From NCBI GenBank assembly GCA_004431415.1, contig QPMI01000634.1, forward strand, positions 52,751-116,750: a stretch of 64,000 bases of DNA. The letters run 5' to 3'. This document shows positions 39,741-50,570 of the stretch, in pieces (position 1 is the stretch's first letter; each line of letters begins with the position of its first letter). The notes beneath the pieces were generated by a model. It made no database searches. It saw only the letters and a list, made by a program, of their open reading frames with translations, and had not been told where the DNA came from. This stretch comes from Cyanophora paradoxa (lineage: Eukaryota; Glaucocystophyceae; Cyanophorales; Cyanophoraceae). The position numbers were made by a program, and so were the translations under genes.

Positions 39741-42047
39741 CGGCCCGCGCCGCCCGAGCCGACCGCCGAGATTGCGGTCACTCTATATCAGCGATGTGCG
39801 GCTCAGGCCGCAAACGAGCAGTTGCAGGAGTTGCAGCTACGATGATGCAAACCGCATTTACGAAATGGGAGAGCCGCTCGCCCACCAGGGGCAGCACTAG
39901 CTTTGGTGCGGCAGAGCTAGCAGTGATCATGAGTACTGAAAGCTAACTTCCAAGGCCCTCTGCGAGGTTGCCCGCTTTAAACGAGCTCTTACTTCGAAAT
40001 GAATGATGATACTGACCTTCGCCATGCACTCTAGATCTGATCGGGCGCCTCACGAATGGAATCACTGAATGAGAAACGGCCCGCGCCGCCCGAGCCGACC
40101 GCCGAGATTGCGGTCACTCTATATCAGCGAGGTGCGGCTCAGGCCGCAAACGAGCAGTTGAGGAGTTGCAGCTACGATGATGCAAACCGCATTTACGAAA
40201 TGGGAGAGCCGCTCGCCCACCAGGGGCAGTACTAGCTTTGGTGCGGCAGAGCTAGCAGTGATCATGAGTACTGAAAGCTAACTTCCAAGGCCCTCTGCGA
40301 GGTTGCCCGCTTTAAACGAGCTCTTACTTCGAAATGAATGATGATACTGACCTTCGCCATGCACTCTAGATCTGATCGGGCGCCTCACGAATGGAATCAC
40401 TGAATGAGAAACGGCCCGCGCCGCCCGAGCCGACCGCCGAGATTGCGGTCACTCTATATCAGCGATGTGCGGCTCAGGCCGCAAACGAGCAGTTGCAGGA
40501 GTTGCAGCTACGATGATGCAAACCGCATTTACGAAATGGGAGAGCCGCTCGCCCACCAGGGGCAGTACTAGCTTTGGTGCGGCAGAGCTAGCAGTGATCA
40601 TGAGTACTGAAAGCTAACTTCCAAGGCCCTCTGCGAGGTTGCCCGCTTTAAACGAGCTCTTACTTCGAAATGAATGATGATACTGACCTTCGCCATGCAC
40701 TCTAGATCTAATCGGGCGCCTCACGAATGGAATCACTGAATGAGAAACGGCCCGCGCCGCCCGAGCCGACCGCCGAGATTGCGGTCACTCTATATCAGCG
40801 AGGTGCGGCTCAGGCCGCAAACGAGCAGTTGCAGGAGTTGCAGCTACGATGATGCAAACCGCATTTACGAAATGGGAGAGCCGCTCGCCCACCAGGGGCA
40901 GTACTAGCTTTGGTGCGGCAGAGCTAGCAGTGATCATGAGTACTGAAAGCTAACTTCCAAGGCCCTCTGCGAGGTTGCCCGCTTTAAACGAGCTCTTACT
41001 TCGAAATGAATGATGATACTGACCTTCGCCATGCACTCTAGATCTAATCGGCGCCTCACGAATGGAATCACTGAATGAGAAACGGCCCGCGCCGCCCGAG
41101 CCGACCGCCGAGATTGCGGTCACTCTATATCAGCGATGTGCGGCTCAGGCCGCAAACGAGCAGTTGCAGGAGTTGCAGCTACGATGATGCAAACCGCATT
41201 TACGAAATGGGAGAGCCGCTCGCCCACCAGGGGCAGTACTAGCTTTGGTGCGGCAGAGCTAGCAGTGATCATGAGTACTGAAAGCTAACTTCCAAGGCCC
41301 TCTGCGAGGTTGCCCGCTTTAAACGAGTTCTTACTTCGAAATGAATGATGATACTGACCTTCGCCATGCACTCTAGATCTGATCGGGCGCCTCACGAATG
41401 GAATCACTGAATGAGAAACGGCCCGCGCCGCCCGAGCCGACCGCCGAGATTGCGGTCACTCTATATCAGCGATGTGCGGCTCAGGCCGCAAACGAGCAGT
41501 TGCAGGAGTTGCAGCTACGATGATGCAAACCGCATTTACGAAATGGGAGAGCCGCTCGCCCACCAGGGGCAGTACTAGCTTTGGTGCGGCAGAGCTAGCA
41601 GTGATCATGAGTACTGAAAGCTAACTTCCAAGGCCCTCTGCGAGGTTGCCCGCTTTAAACGAGCTCTTACTTCGAAATGAATGATGATACTGACCTTCGC
41701 CATGCACTCTAGATCTGATCGGGCGCCTCACAAATGGAATCACTGAATGAGAAACGGCCCGCGCCGCCCGAGCCGACCGCCGAGATTGCGGTCACTCTAT
41801 ATCAGCGAGGTGAGGCTCAGGCCGCAAACGAGCAGTTGCAGGAGTTGCAGCTACGATGATGCAAACCGCATTTACGAAATGGGAGAGCCGCTCGCCCACC
41901 AGGGGCAGTACTAGCTTTGGTGCGGCAGAGCTAGCAGTGATCATGAGTACTGAAAGCTAACTTCCAAGGCCCTCTGCGAGGTTGCCCGCTTTAAACGAGC
42001 TCTTACTTCGAAATGAATGATGATACTGACCTTCGCCATGCACTCTA

Positions 42048-42053
42048 TAGCTA
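42048..42053 (+). other. TAGCTA insertion in one array-I unit
   Basis: Other units read CACTCTAGATCT; this one reads CACTCTATAGCTAGATCT. CTA has become CTATAGCTA. Confidence 0.9.
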
Positions 42054-43733
42054 GATCTAATCGGGCGCCTCACGAATGGAATCACTGAATGAGAAACGGC
42101 CCGCGCCGCTCGAGCCGACCGCCGAGATTGCGGTCACTCTATATCAGCGAGGTGCGGCTCAGGCCACAAACGAGCAGTTGCAGGAGTTGCAGCTACGATG
42201 ATGCAAACCGCATTTACGAAATGGGAGAGCCGCTCGCCCACCAGGGGCAGTACTAGCTTTGGTGCGGCAGAGCTAGCAGTGATCATGAGTACTGAAAGCT
42301 AACTTCCAAGGCCCTCTGCGAGGTTGCCCGCTTTAAACGAGTTCTTACTTCGAAATGAATGATGATACTGACCTTCGCCATGCACTCTAGATCTGATCGG
42401 GCGCCTCACGAATGGAATCACTGAATGAGAAACGGCCCGCGCCGCCCGAGCCGACCGCCGAGATTGCGGTCACTCTATATCAGCGATGTGCGGCTCAGGC
42501 CGCAAACGAGCAGTTGCAGGAGTTGCAGCTACGATGATGCAAACCGCATTTACGAAATGGGAGAGCCGCTCGCCCACCAGGGCAGTACTAGCTTTGGTGC
42601 GGCAGAGCTAGCAGTGATCATGAGTACTGAAAGCTAACTTCCAAGGCCCTCTGCGAGGTTGCCCGCTTTAAACGAGCTCTTACTTCGAAATGAATGATGA
42701 TACTGACCTTCGCCATGCACTCTAGATCTGATCGGGCGCCTCACGAATGGAATCACTGAATGAGAAACGGCCCGCGCCGCCCGAGCCGACCGCCGAGATT
42801 GCGGTCACTCTATATCAGCGATGTGCGGCTCAGGCCGCAAACGAGCAGTTGCAGGAGTTGCAGCTACGATGATGCAAACCGCATTTACGAAATGGGAGAG
42901 CCGCTCGCCCACCAGGGGCAGTACTAGCTTTGGTGCGGCAGAGCTAGCAGTGATCATGAGTACTGAAAGCTAACTTCCAAGGCCCTCTGCGAGGTTGCCC
43001 GCTTTAAACGAGCTCTTACTTCGAAATGAATGATGATACTGACCTTCGCCATGCACTCTAGATCTAATCGGGCGCCTCACGAATGGAATCACTGAATGAG
43101 AAACGGCCCGCGCCGCCCGAGCCGACCGCCGAGATTGCGGTCACTCTATATCAGCGATGTGCGGCTCAGGCCGCAAACGAGCAGTTGCAGGAGTTGCAGC
43201 TACGATGATGCAAACCGCATTTACGAAATGGGAGAGCCGCTCGCCCACCAGGGGCAGTACTAGCTTTGGTGCGGCAGAGCTAGCAGTGATCATGAGTACT
43301 GAAAGCTAACTTCCAAGGCCCTCTGCGAGGTTGCCCGCTTTAAACGAGCTCTTACTTCGAAATGAATGATGATACTGACCTTCGCCATGCACTCTAGATC
43401 TGATCGGGCGCCTCACGAATGGAATCACTGAATGAGAAACGGCCCGCGCTGCCCGAGCCGACCGCCGAGATTGCGGTCACTCTATATCAGCGAGGTGCGG
43501 CTCAGGCCGCAAACGAGCAGTTGCAGGAGTTGCAGCTACGATGATGCAAACCGCATTTACGAAATGGGAGAGCCGCTCGCCCACCAGGGGCAGTACTAGC
43601 TTTGGTGCGGCAGAGCTAGCAGTGATCATGAGTACTGAAAGCTAACTTCCAAGGCCCTCTGCGAGGTTGCCCGCTTTAAACGAGCTCTTACTTCGAAATG
43701 AATGATGATAATGACCTTCGCCATGCACTCTAG

Positions 43734-44040
43734 ATCTAATCGGGCGTCCCACGAGAAACAGCCCGCGCCGCCTGAGCCGACCACCCATCCGTAGGCGCGG
43801 AACGGGGGACTGTTGTGAAGTGTGACGAATGTAGCAGACGTTTCAAGAAAACCAGCTACATGTGTCTATGCTACTGGCTATTGGCTGGGAAGTCTCCGGT
43901 CCCCAGGTCTGCTGCAAGGGTACACATGATCGCCTTAGCTGTCGTCAATGGGGAACGAATGCATAATATATTAATCAACGAACCAATATTGTAATCTATT
44001 GGGAAGATATACCGATGAAATGTCGACTTTTCGGCAGCAG
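43734..44040. other. Array edge and spacer
   Basis: Begins with a degenerate partial unit (GGGCGTCCCACGAGAAACAG, CCCGCGCCGCCTGAGCCGACC), then AT-richer sequence with TAATATATTAATC. No gene recognised. Confidence 0.5.
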
Positions 44041-46890
44041 GCTGCACAGAAACTCCAAGTGGAGGGACATTAGGTGGGACAGCGAAGAGAAAACCTGCGT
44101 TTCTCGTTGAGAAGAGCTCTCACAATCTTTCAAGTTTTATACGAAGTACACGTAGAAAGCTTAAGCCTTGCACCTGCATGAGAAAGTTCCGATCTGGGGC
44201 CCGAGCATCTGGAAGCCCCAGGCCTTAAGCTTCGAATTCGCTTGGTAGCGGGTTGGCTGTTCATGATGTCTTCAATCTTGTCTCGAATTGATGCCGATGT
44301 CGCTTGAAGGTCTTGAAAGAAATCTGGGTTGCCTTTTCGCAACCTGCAAACTGAAAAGTCCACAGAAATTAATGTTGGACGCGTGCGAATGCAATGCTTA
44401 GACAATTATAATGACTGACGTTCTTCAAGCAGCCAGGACGTTTGAAGAAGTGCGAAACGATAAGGCTGAGTTGTGACAGCATCTGTGAAAATTCTGTTGA
44501 GCACATGCATATATATGCTTCGAATTCAGAAAGGATTGCGAAGTGAAACGGTCCCATACCTACATAAGCGTTTTGTGCGAAATCCTTGGCAGAGACTCCG
44601 AAAGCAAGGTACCAGGGATCTTCTCCACTTGGCATTTGCTCCACCTGATCATGAACACCAGTCGTTAATCGCATATATATATATATATATATATGCAATG
44701 ATGTGTAGTTGACAGCTGCGCACGAGAATGAACGATGGAACCAACATCTTTCCCGTAATTACACCGTGGACGTAGACTTGGTCACGATATCGATCGGCTG
44801 CAGCACTCACAAGCTGCTCAAATGCGAAATTCGATTTCGCCGTTCGACAGGCGGCTGTCCATGGCGTTTGATCGGCTTGCATGCGCACATGATCATGATA
44901 TAATATACGCCAGCACACACCTGTATTTGATTCGTCGAAGACAAGGGCTACGCCGACCTTCTGGCAGATTCCTGATAGCTGCACAAAGTAGTTCAGCGAC
45001 ATGTAGCGGATTCCTTCATAGGGATCCATCTGGATTGCCTCGCAGATGATCACCTAGTCACGCTAGTCACGCTTGAACTTCACAAACAGAACTATAAGCT
45101 ATGCATGCGCATGCAGATACGTACACAAGCATACCTTGATGGGCAGCTTCGAAAAAGGATGCGATTTTGTCAGCTCTTCTTGAGTGATCTCTGCACTTTC
45201 TTGCTTGCGACCTTGAATCATCTGGCAAGACATCCCCCGGCCTGGCATCAGGCGATCATCTCTACATCTTAAGCTTGCAAAGTTTCAAACCGTGCGAAGT
45301 TCTCGAATAGCGTTTCGAACCGCCGCTGCTTTTGGTTCTGGTCGTTGCTTACTTGGATGTTCATTCTCGTAGATGCAAGGGATGACGACGTATTCTTCCC
45401 TTGGGATGGCACAATCAGTGGCTCTGAATTGTTGTATGCACATAACATTAAAAAGAGACCGTGGACAGACCTTCCAATAAATGCACCAGCGGGCATAGGC
45501 TCTCGTTTGATGGTTGCGTTCGGTACGTTTGTTCCGAGAGCGCCTCTTGATGTTCCGTAGGATCCTTTTGCCCAGACGTATGCCCCCATTGAGCAGTCGG
45601 GATTCGAGTGCTTGCTTGCCAGTTGCAATCTATTTGAATTTTCAACGTCGTAAGCGCTTGATAATTAAGAAGACAAGAGCACCTGCAGCTGGCATGCGAT
45701 CTCATTGGTCACCGACTCCAAGTCAGACGAGCTGCCAGCGTTCGAAATCGTCAAAAATTTGAAGCCCTCCGAAAGCGTGTTGAAGTAACCATCAATCGTC
45801 TTCCTCAAAGCTTCAATTTTCTCTGCGACATGTGTGCATTACTTAACGTTGAATCAGCATCTAGAGGCAGACTAGCGCTTGAAAGTAAATATTAATATAC
45901 CCATTGTGTAATACGGAGATTGTGTGCCGTCGACGTTAACGTGGACGTTGTCATGCACAAAAGACGGCAAGGCCATCAGGTCTGACAAAGTATGTCGCAT
46001 GAATCTGAACACGTGGAAAATATTAATATTACAGCGAATCGAAGTAGAAATCAATATTAATCACCTGGTAACCAGATGACGAGTGGATTCCAGTCCCGAG
46101 AGTACGGATCGTAAAGATGACCCCCACGCGCCGAAAAAGTCTTTGCTGCCCGCATGGGACATGGATCTCCACTGTGGATCCAGATACTGTCGGCTCAGCA
46201 GGATCTCCACCAGCGCTTCTGGTGCGACAAGGGACCAAATCGATTCGCCAGCTCCGTTCTCATGATCAGGATCCTGGGTGGATCTCCAATCTTGAAGCCG
46301 AGCCAGAAGCCCTGAAATGTCTTCTCCTGAGAGTTTACCGCATGCACTGCCCGTGTAAAAGAGACTTAGCTGCGTGATTATTTATAGATCAAATATGCAT
46401 AAGCACCGAAACGCTTCTAGAGCTTTTCGAGGATCGTGGAGCTGACTGAAGCTGAGAAGTATGGTAAGAAGTAGGGTGATGGGGTCCTTGCAATTGTTTG
46501 CCAGAGTCATCGCCCTGTCCAGTATATCGATGAGCGAATTCCAGAGCGAAATTAAATGCCGTGGGATTAATATTAATATTATGCCGGACTTACTGGAAGA
46601 CAGCTTTGAGGATGCCTGTTGTCGCAGACAAGGATGGCAGATCCGACAGCAGGTCTTGAAGCACCTCCGGCTTTAAATTTTCCTCCGCAGACAAGGATGG
46701 CAGATCCGACAGCAGGTCTTGAAGCACCTCCGACGTAGGTGCCTGCACGTGGTCCGGCTGGGATGCTTCAAATTCGCCTTCCTGGCTCTCGAGGGCGGTA
46801 GCAGCAGCAGCGCCAAGCAGCTCTAGGCCTCCGACAGCTGCTTGATCATGAACTCCATGTGATTGATCTCGATCTGCGTTTAATGCTCAA
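44040..46890 (-). CDS. Class-III (GABA-type) aminotransferase-like gene, divergent
   Basis: Minus-strand exons line up in order with PLP class-III aminotransferases of the 4-aminobutyrate type. FKFLTISNAGSSSDLESVTN (about 45745) fits the PLP-phosphate GSxSNE region. NPDCSMGAYVWAKGSYGTSR (about 45590) fits the conserved FxGxxHGRT stretch, here with Ser-Tyr. ICEAIQMDPYEGIRYMS through FVQLSGICQKVGVALVFDES (44925-45050) fits the ExIQ...DExxTG block with the cofactor Asp; it joins across an intron to CRTAKSNFAFEQL (about 44850). VYVHGVITGKMLVPSF (about 44740-44790) holds a candidate Schiff-base Lys. Weaker C-terminal exons follow to about 44040-44130. An N-terminal exon has a 21-codon tandem duplication at 46623-46735. 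Several family-typical residues are changed and the C-terminus looks short, so it may be a specialised or decaying enzyme. Ends are approximate. Confidence 0.55.
46623..46735 (-). repeat. 63-bp in-frame tandem duplication
   Basis: CGCAGACAAGGATGGCAGAT...CACCTCCG occurs at 46623 and again 63 bp later (47 bp identical). On the minus strand it encodes EVLQDLLSDLPSLSA twice, keeping the frame. It looks like a recent tandem duplication in the 5' part of the aminotransferase-like gene. Confidence 0.85.
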
Positions 46891-47322
46891 AGGTTGAAGT
46901 GGCGCGAGCACGTAACGCCCGCGCTGCACCAGTCTGCACTTGATGCCGACTGAAGGACTCGGTCGCAGCAGCCTCCGCAAACGCCCTCTTCTTGGCGGCT
47001 GCTCAAGCATGCATATGCGCGCGCAAACATGTACATGGTTCAGAAATCCGAATGCATATGCTCAGCACTTCAAGAGCTTGCACACAGGCCTACTAGGCTA
47101 CTAGCTATATATATAGGCTAGGGAGAGGCGCCGCGGCGGGTGCACGCGGTGCTCTGCCCGAGGAAGGGATTGAAGGAGCCCCGAGGAAGGATTGGCTCAC
47201 GCGCATAGGCTGGAAACCTTAGCTATATCCTTGCTGCTATGCAGGCGGGGGCGTTCGCAGCGTGCGGCGGATCGCGGGATCCAGTTCTGAGGGCAATTAA
47301 TATTGCAAGCTAAGCTGTTCTC
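46891..47322. other. Spacer
   Basis: CATGCATATGCGCGCGC, TACTAGGCTACTAGCTATATATATAGGC and AGGAAGGATTG duplicates (47160-47190). It probably includes the 5' region of the aminotransferase-like gene. No further gene. Confidence 0.45.
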
Positions 47323-47427
47323 GAAAACGGACTGATCATCCTGGCCCTTTCTAGTGCGCGTTTGCTAGTTATTGTGATCTTATGCACTAAGCCGACAAGA
47401 ACGGGCCAGGACCATCAGTCCGTTTTC
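47323..47427. mobile_element. 105-bp element with 25-bp TIR
   Basis: GAAAACGGACTGATCATCC...TGGCCC at the left and GGGCCAGGACCATCAGTCCG-TTTTC at the right are inverted, with two mismatches (ATCA against GGTC-type bases in the middle) round a 55-nt loop. Too small to code; MITE-like or a structured RNA hairpin. It abuts the 3' end of the ORF at 47426. Confidence 0.7.
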
Positions 47428-47635
47428 ACGCACCACGCTTGTCCCGTAGCTCCTTCATTCGTACAGCGCTGTGATTCGGCTGATTGTAGGCCCGAGGCTT
47501 CCTGCAACGCTTTGTTGACCTCTTGTGCTGCTTAGCGGCCGCCGTGGGCGCGGCGCTGGCCTCGTCGGCCATCTCCTCTAACTTGTGCTTCAACATCAGT
47601 CTCCTCATCAAGATTTCACTTCTGCTGATCGCCAA
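47426..47635 (-). CDS. Small basic ORF, 69 codons
   Basis: Begins MAISRSEILMRRLMLKHKLE, then EMADEASAAPTAAAKQHKR, a basic stretch (RSTKRCRKPRAYNQPNHSA) and ends KELRDKRGA-stop. Helical and strongly basic, possibly nucleic-acid-binding. Its last bases coincide with the right arm of the 105-bp inverted repeat. No homologue recognised. Upstream in-frame sequence holds AGATCT/CTAGAG words and stops. It could be a 3' exon of a longer gene. Confidence 0.3.
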   Translation of the reverse strand: MAISRSEILMRRLMLKHKLEEMADEASAAPTAAAKQHKRSTKRCRKPRAYNQPNHSAVRMKELRDKRGA

Positions 47636-47639
47636 GTCG

Positions 47640-48094
47640 CACTTCTCCTCTAGAACGAGCGATTTCCTTCTAGATCTCCGCCTTTAGTCGCGATCTCCTC
47701 TAGCTAGCTGCACTAAAGGGACGCGTCGCTTGCCCCCCCCCCCCCCCCGGAAAACTGTACCCGGCAATTTTTGCGAACGGCCTTCCTAGTTCAAAACGCG
47801 ACCAGCTCTGCCCACTGAATGGCTCAGCAACCGCTGCCGAATGCATATCACTGTAGATCGGATCGCAAGTCATTCGCGTGCGAGGTGAAGTCAGGTTTGT
47901 GTGGTCATTTGCGGTCCAGGTGCGCTCCTTCTCATCACAGCTGTGCGCTTGCGAAAGGCGGTTTCCTTAGTTGCGCAAACACGATAGCAATTGGTTCGCA
48001 GCCGCTCAACCGCCCCACCTGCGGCCGCTGGCTGCAACTGGCCATGGAAGTGGAATGGATCAATGGCGTCGCGCGCGCCGGCAAGCGCGACCTT
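47640..48094. other. Spacer with C-run
   Basis: Contains a C12 run at about 47737, then ordinary sequence with a TGCGGCCGCTGGCTGCAACTGG tract. The plus ORF at 47819 (155 codons) continues into the repeat copy at 48095 and has no recognised motif. Confidence 0.4.
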
Positions 48095-48290
48095 CAACGA
48101 AGGTGCGCATCACCATGGCTGCAACTTTTCATCATTTCCCGCCTGTTCACAGCCGCGCCTCGCAGAGCGATCGCTTTCTCGGGGGGTTGGCTCTGGCGGG
48201 CTGTTTCTGAACCGAGTGCTGGGGCGTCGCTCCGGCCGATCCGAGTGCATGGCGAAGGTCAGTTCCATCATTCATTTCGATACTAGGGGC
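48095..48290 (+). repeat. Solitary copy of the 291-bp array II unit
   Basis: GCCGCGCCTCGCAGAGCGAT, CGCTTTCTCGGGGGGTTGG, CTCTGGCGGGCTGTTTCTG, GTGCATGGCGAAGGTCAGTT, CCATCATTCATTTCGATA match the array at 59.3-62.3 kb. The match stops abruptly at GATA|CTAGGGGCCC. 11 kb from the array. Confidence 0.85.
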
Positions 48291-48633
48291 CCGGCCGCGT
48301 TTGGCGCGCCGGGGGTGCAAGGGGGGAATCGGGATCTAATGAAATAGTAGTGGTACGAACATGCACGGGGCAGATCTAGATCGACCCCGGCCCAGCGCGC
48401 GCGGCAGGTTGAACTGTAAAGATAGACACAGATTATATATGATTGAAAAAAATAGAAAAGGCCCGATAAGCAGACGATGCGATCAAACGGAATAAAGAAA
48501 AGCCTCAATGAAAGGCAGATTCAGCGCACTGTATATGAAAGACTCTGAGATTGTTCTGGAGCCAAAAAACGCTGCGCATCAACTGTGTTCGCTCGGCCTA
48601 TAGCTATAGCTACCGCTAACCCTGAACAGCTGG
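48291..48633. other. Spacer
   Basis: GGGGCCCGGCC, AGATCTAGATC and TATAGCTATAGCTA words; 48420-48500 is A-rich plain sequence. 3' flank of the next minus-strand gene. Confidence 0.45.
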
Positions 48634-48985
48634 CTAAAAGATGATGGTGCTGTCTGCAGAGGGCTCGCCGTAAACATAGGCGATCCAGGCCTTCTGGAAG
48701 GGGTCGGGGCGGAAGTCGACCATGGGGGGTGAGCGGCAGCCAGCGGCGCCGGTCCTGAAGAGAGCCGTCTTGCGAGAGCATGGTGAGGCGGCCCGCCGCC
48801 TCGAGCGCCCGCAGAGCCACGCGGCTGGCGCGCTGCTCGCTCGATCCCGCCGCGCATCTGGTAGACAAGGTATTGAATTTCGACGTCCGCGAGGCTGGCG
48901 TCGCGCAGGCGCTCGACGACCCCCTCGTGGAGGTCCTCGATCGCAGGCCTGCATCATGAACAGACGTCAGCTGTACATGTGGGCG
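48634..48985 (-). CDS. 3' end of an unidentified minus-strand gene
   Basis: The exon after CATGATGCAG encodes IEDLHEGVVERLRDASLADV-EIQYLVYQMRGG in one frame. After GGGATCGAG the coding signal continues one frame over: SEQRASRVALRALEAAGRLT-MLSQDG. The last exon encodes DFRPDPFQKAWIAYVYGEPS-ADSTIIF and stops at 48634-48636. Removing four bases (GATC at 48843-48846; GA to GATCGA) restores a single frame, MRGGSEQRASRV, which fits the inverted-triplication rule for a 2-base word. The alternatives are a tiny intron or a sequencing error. The family was not recognised; helical, probably a regulatory or scaffold protein. Upstream exons (48990-49290) are unclear. Confidence 0.45.
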
Positions 48986-49805
48986 GTCCACTTCAATATT
49001 TGATGAAACTGCGCGCACCCAACAAAGCGTTTTTTGCGAGCGCGTGGCTCAATCGAAACTGCACGAACTCGAGTGCACGTGCTGTGACCGTGCTGCCGGA
49101 CATGACGATACAAGTTCTGGCGCCAGCAGAAGTGTTCACGGGCTCCGTCCGGACAATGTAAGCAAATTCCGCCGTTGCATGATGACGACACCGTACGCGT
49201 GCAGCCTGCGCCACCCGCCACGAGATCCCGCCCCAGGACGAGGTCTCCAGGCACAGACGCGGCTGCAGAACTAGATCGCCGTCCCATCTGGCGCGGACTT
49301 GGTCAGCTGCAGACTCATGATCAGGCGCGCAATATTTTAATTTGGCGAAGCTGCTTGCCTAGTAGCGGGAAGCAAGCACCGCCGCCAGTCCGAGAAGCCA
49401 AGCAGCGGAGTGCCGACCGCGAGGGCAAAAAAAGCGCCAGGCCGGCCGCGGGTCAACGTGCTCGGCTGCGGCCGCGGGCAGCGGCGCACGCGGATCTGCG
49501 GTATATATAAACTCGATTTCGGAGACGTTCTGAACGCAGCAAGAGAGCACGGTCTGGACGGCCTGGCGTGCTCGGCTGCCAGCTGGCTGCGATCAGCGGC
49601 GCAGCTAGGCAGCGGTGCAAGCGGTTTTGTACATGTTGTGCAAGCTCAAGCACGATCGCGAGTGCCACAAAGCGTGCTCGGCTGCGGGCAGCGGCGCGTG
49701 CTCGGTACGCAGTGCTGCGGTGCAAGCTTGATGCATGCAGTGAAAAGTAGTCCAGGCGGCTCGGGTACCGTGCGCATGCGGCGTATACGCGGCGCACTGA
49801 AGCGG
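48986..49805. other. Unresolved region
   Basis: Plus- and minus-strand ORFs overlap without a clear winner. Minus 49080-49200 encodes a Cys/His stretch (LHCPDGAREHFCWRQNLYRH) that could be an upstream exon of the 48.6-kb gene. 49450-49720 has GTGCTCGGCTGCGGCCGCGG-GCAGCGGCGC repeats (three partial copies of GTGCTCGGCTGC). No confident gene. Confidence 0.35.
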
Positions 49806-49955
49806 TAATCTAGAGGTGACAGCTAGAGAGAAGTGGTTCCATGCAGAACCGCGCAACGAAGAGCAAGGCGTATGTGACGCATTGCGAGGAAGCCGAAATC
49901 TAGAGGAGACAGCTAGGGAGAACTGGTTCCATGCAGAACCGCGCAAGGAATTCGA
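49806..49955 (-). repeat. 90-bp direct duplication
   Basis: AATCTAGAGGTGACAGCTAG, AGAGAAGTGGTTCCATGCAG, AACCGCGCAACGAA at 49808 and the same with few changes at 49898 (AATCTAGAGGAGACAGCTAG, GGAGAACTGGTTCCATGCAG). The minus-strand frame carries a repeated RGSAWNxFSLAV, so it may be two copies of an exon. Confidence 0.7.
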
Positions 49956-50152
49956 AGACCGGAGTAAGAGAGAAGTTCGTCTTCCCCTCGAAAACCACTT
50001 TTTCCCCTCGAATTCGACGCTCGAAAGTCGAGAGCTGACCGGTTCACCGAGCCAATCGGATCGCGAATAAAGCACCATTTTTTTCTGCTGTTGCATACTG
50101 GCCCTCGAAAACGGCCTCATAGAAAACTTTTGGCTGAAGCGAGGGAACGGGA

Positions 50153-50195
50153 AGCAAGGGGGGGAAGACCTTCGGTCTTCTTTTCCCCCCTTGCA
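50153..50195. repeat. Strong hairpin
   Basis: GCAAGGGGGGGAAGACC, then TTC, then GGTCTTCTTTTCCCCCCTTGC: a stem of about 17-20 bp with a 3-base loop. It is followed by TTTGCACTCGTCTCAATCG, the 3' end of the array II unit. Confidence 0.65.
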
Positions 50196-50570
50196 ATTTG
50201 CACTCGTCTCAATCGACGTCGTATGCGCGTAAGCGTAGACGAAGATTTGTGCAAGCCGTCAGTGCAAAACAGCCGACAAGCTCAGCTACCGGCGCGCGCC
50301 CGGAAATCGTAACCGCGGCCGCGGCCGGCGCTCGGCTGCGATCGTGATCGCGCACGAGAAAACAAAATATTAATTATGAATGCGAGACGTACCCGTCCGA
50401 GCCGCCACGGGTACCGCCTGCTATTGATTGCATCACTGACGCAAGGCGCCCCTGAGAGCGCCAGTCCGTCTGAGGCGCGCCGCCCGCCCCGCTCGCGGGC
50501 GGCGCGCCTTGTTCTTCAATCTTTTACTACGATCTGTGCGAGGAATCGCCTCGCGCAGCAGCAGCAGCAC
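50190..50570 (+). repeat. Module Y, copy 1
   Basis: CGTCGTATGCGCGTAAGCGT to GGAATCGCCTCGCGCA is nearly identical to 57306-57650. It includes a 15-bp-stem hairpin (AGGCGCGCCGCCCGC / GCGGGCGGCGCGCCT, 50473-50509). It is joined on its left to an array II fragment (TTTGCACTCGTCTCAATCG). Confidence 0.85.

Larger units (their letters stand above)
37672..43733 (+). repeat. 336-bp tandem array, 18 units (array I)
   Basis: Eighteen head-to-tail units start (GATCT[G/A]ATCGGGCGCC) at 37672, 38005, 38341, 38677, 39012, 39356, 39692, 40034, 40369, 40705, 41041, 41376, 41712, 42054, 42390, 42725, 43061 and 43397. A degenerate partial unit follows at 43733. Units are near-identical. Diagnostic variants (GATCTG/GATCTA, AGCGATGTG/AGCGAGGTG, GAGTTC/GAGCTC, TTGCAGGAG/TTGAGGAG) recur in patchwork, as expected with unequal exchange or gene conversion. 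Lengths are 335-336 except three units with 6- or 8-bp insertions. Each unit holds CAGTGATCATGAGTACTG. No ORF longer than about 70 codons runs through it, so it is not a coding repeat. Confidence 0.95.

Noticed and set aside
37672-43733. CRISPR array or coding repeat protein in array I
   Set aside because: The 336-bp unit has no unique spacers and contains stops in all frames.
44674-44695. TATA tract in the aminotransferase-like gene as a promoter
   Set aside because: It lies in an intron-like gap between exons and is one of many AT microsatellites.
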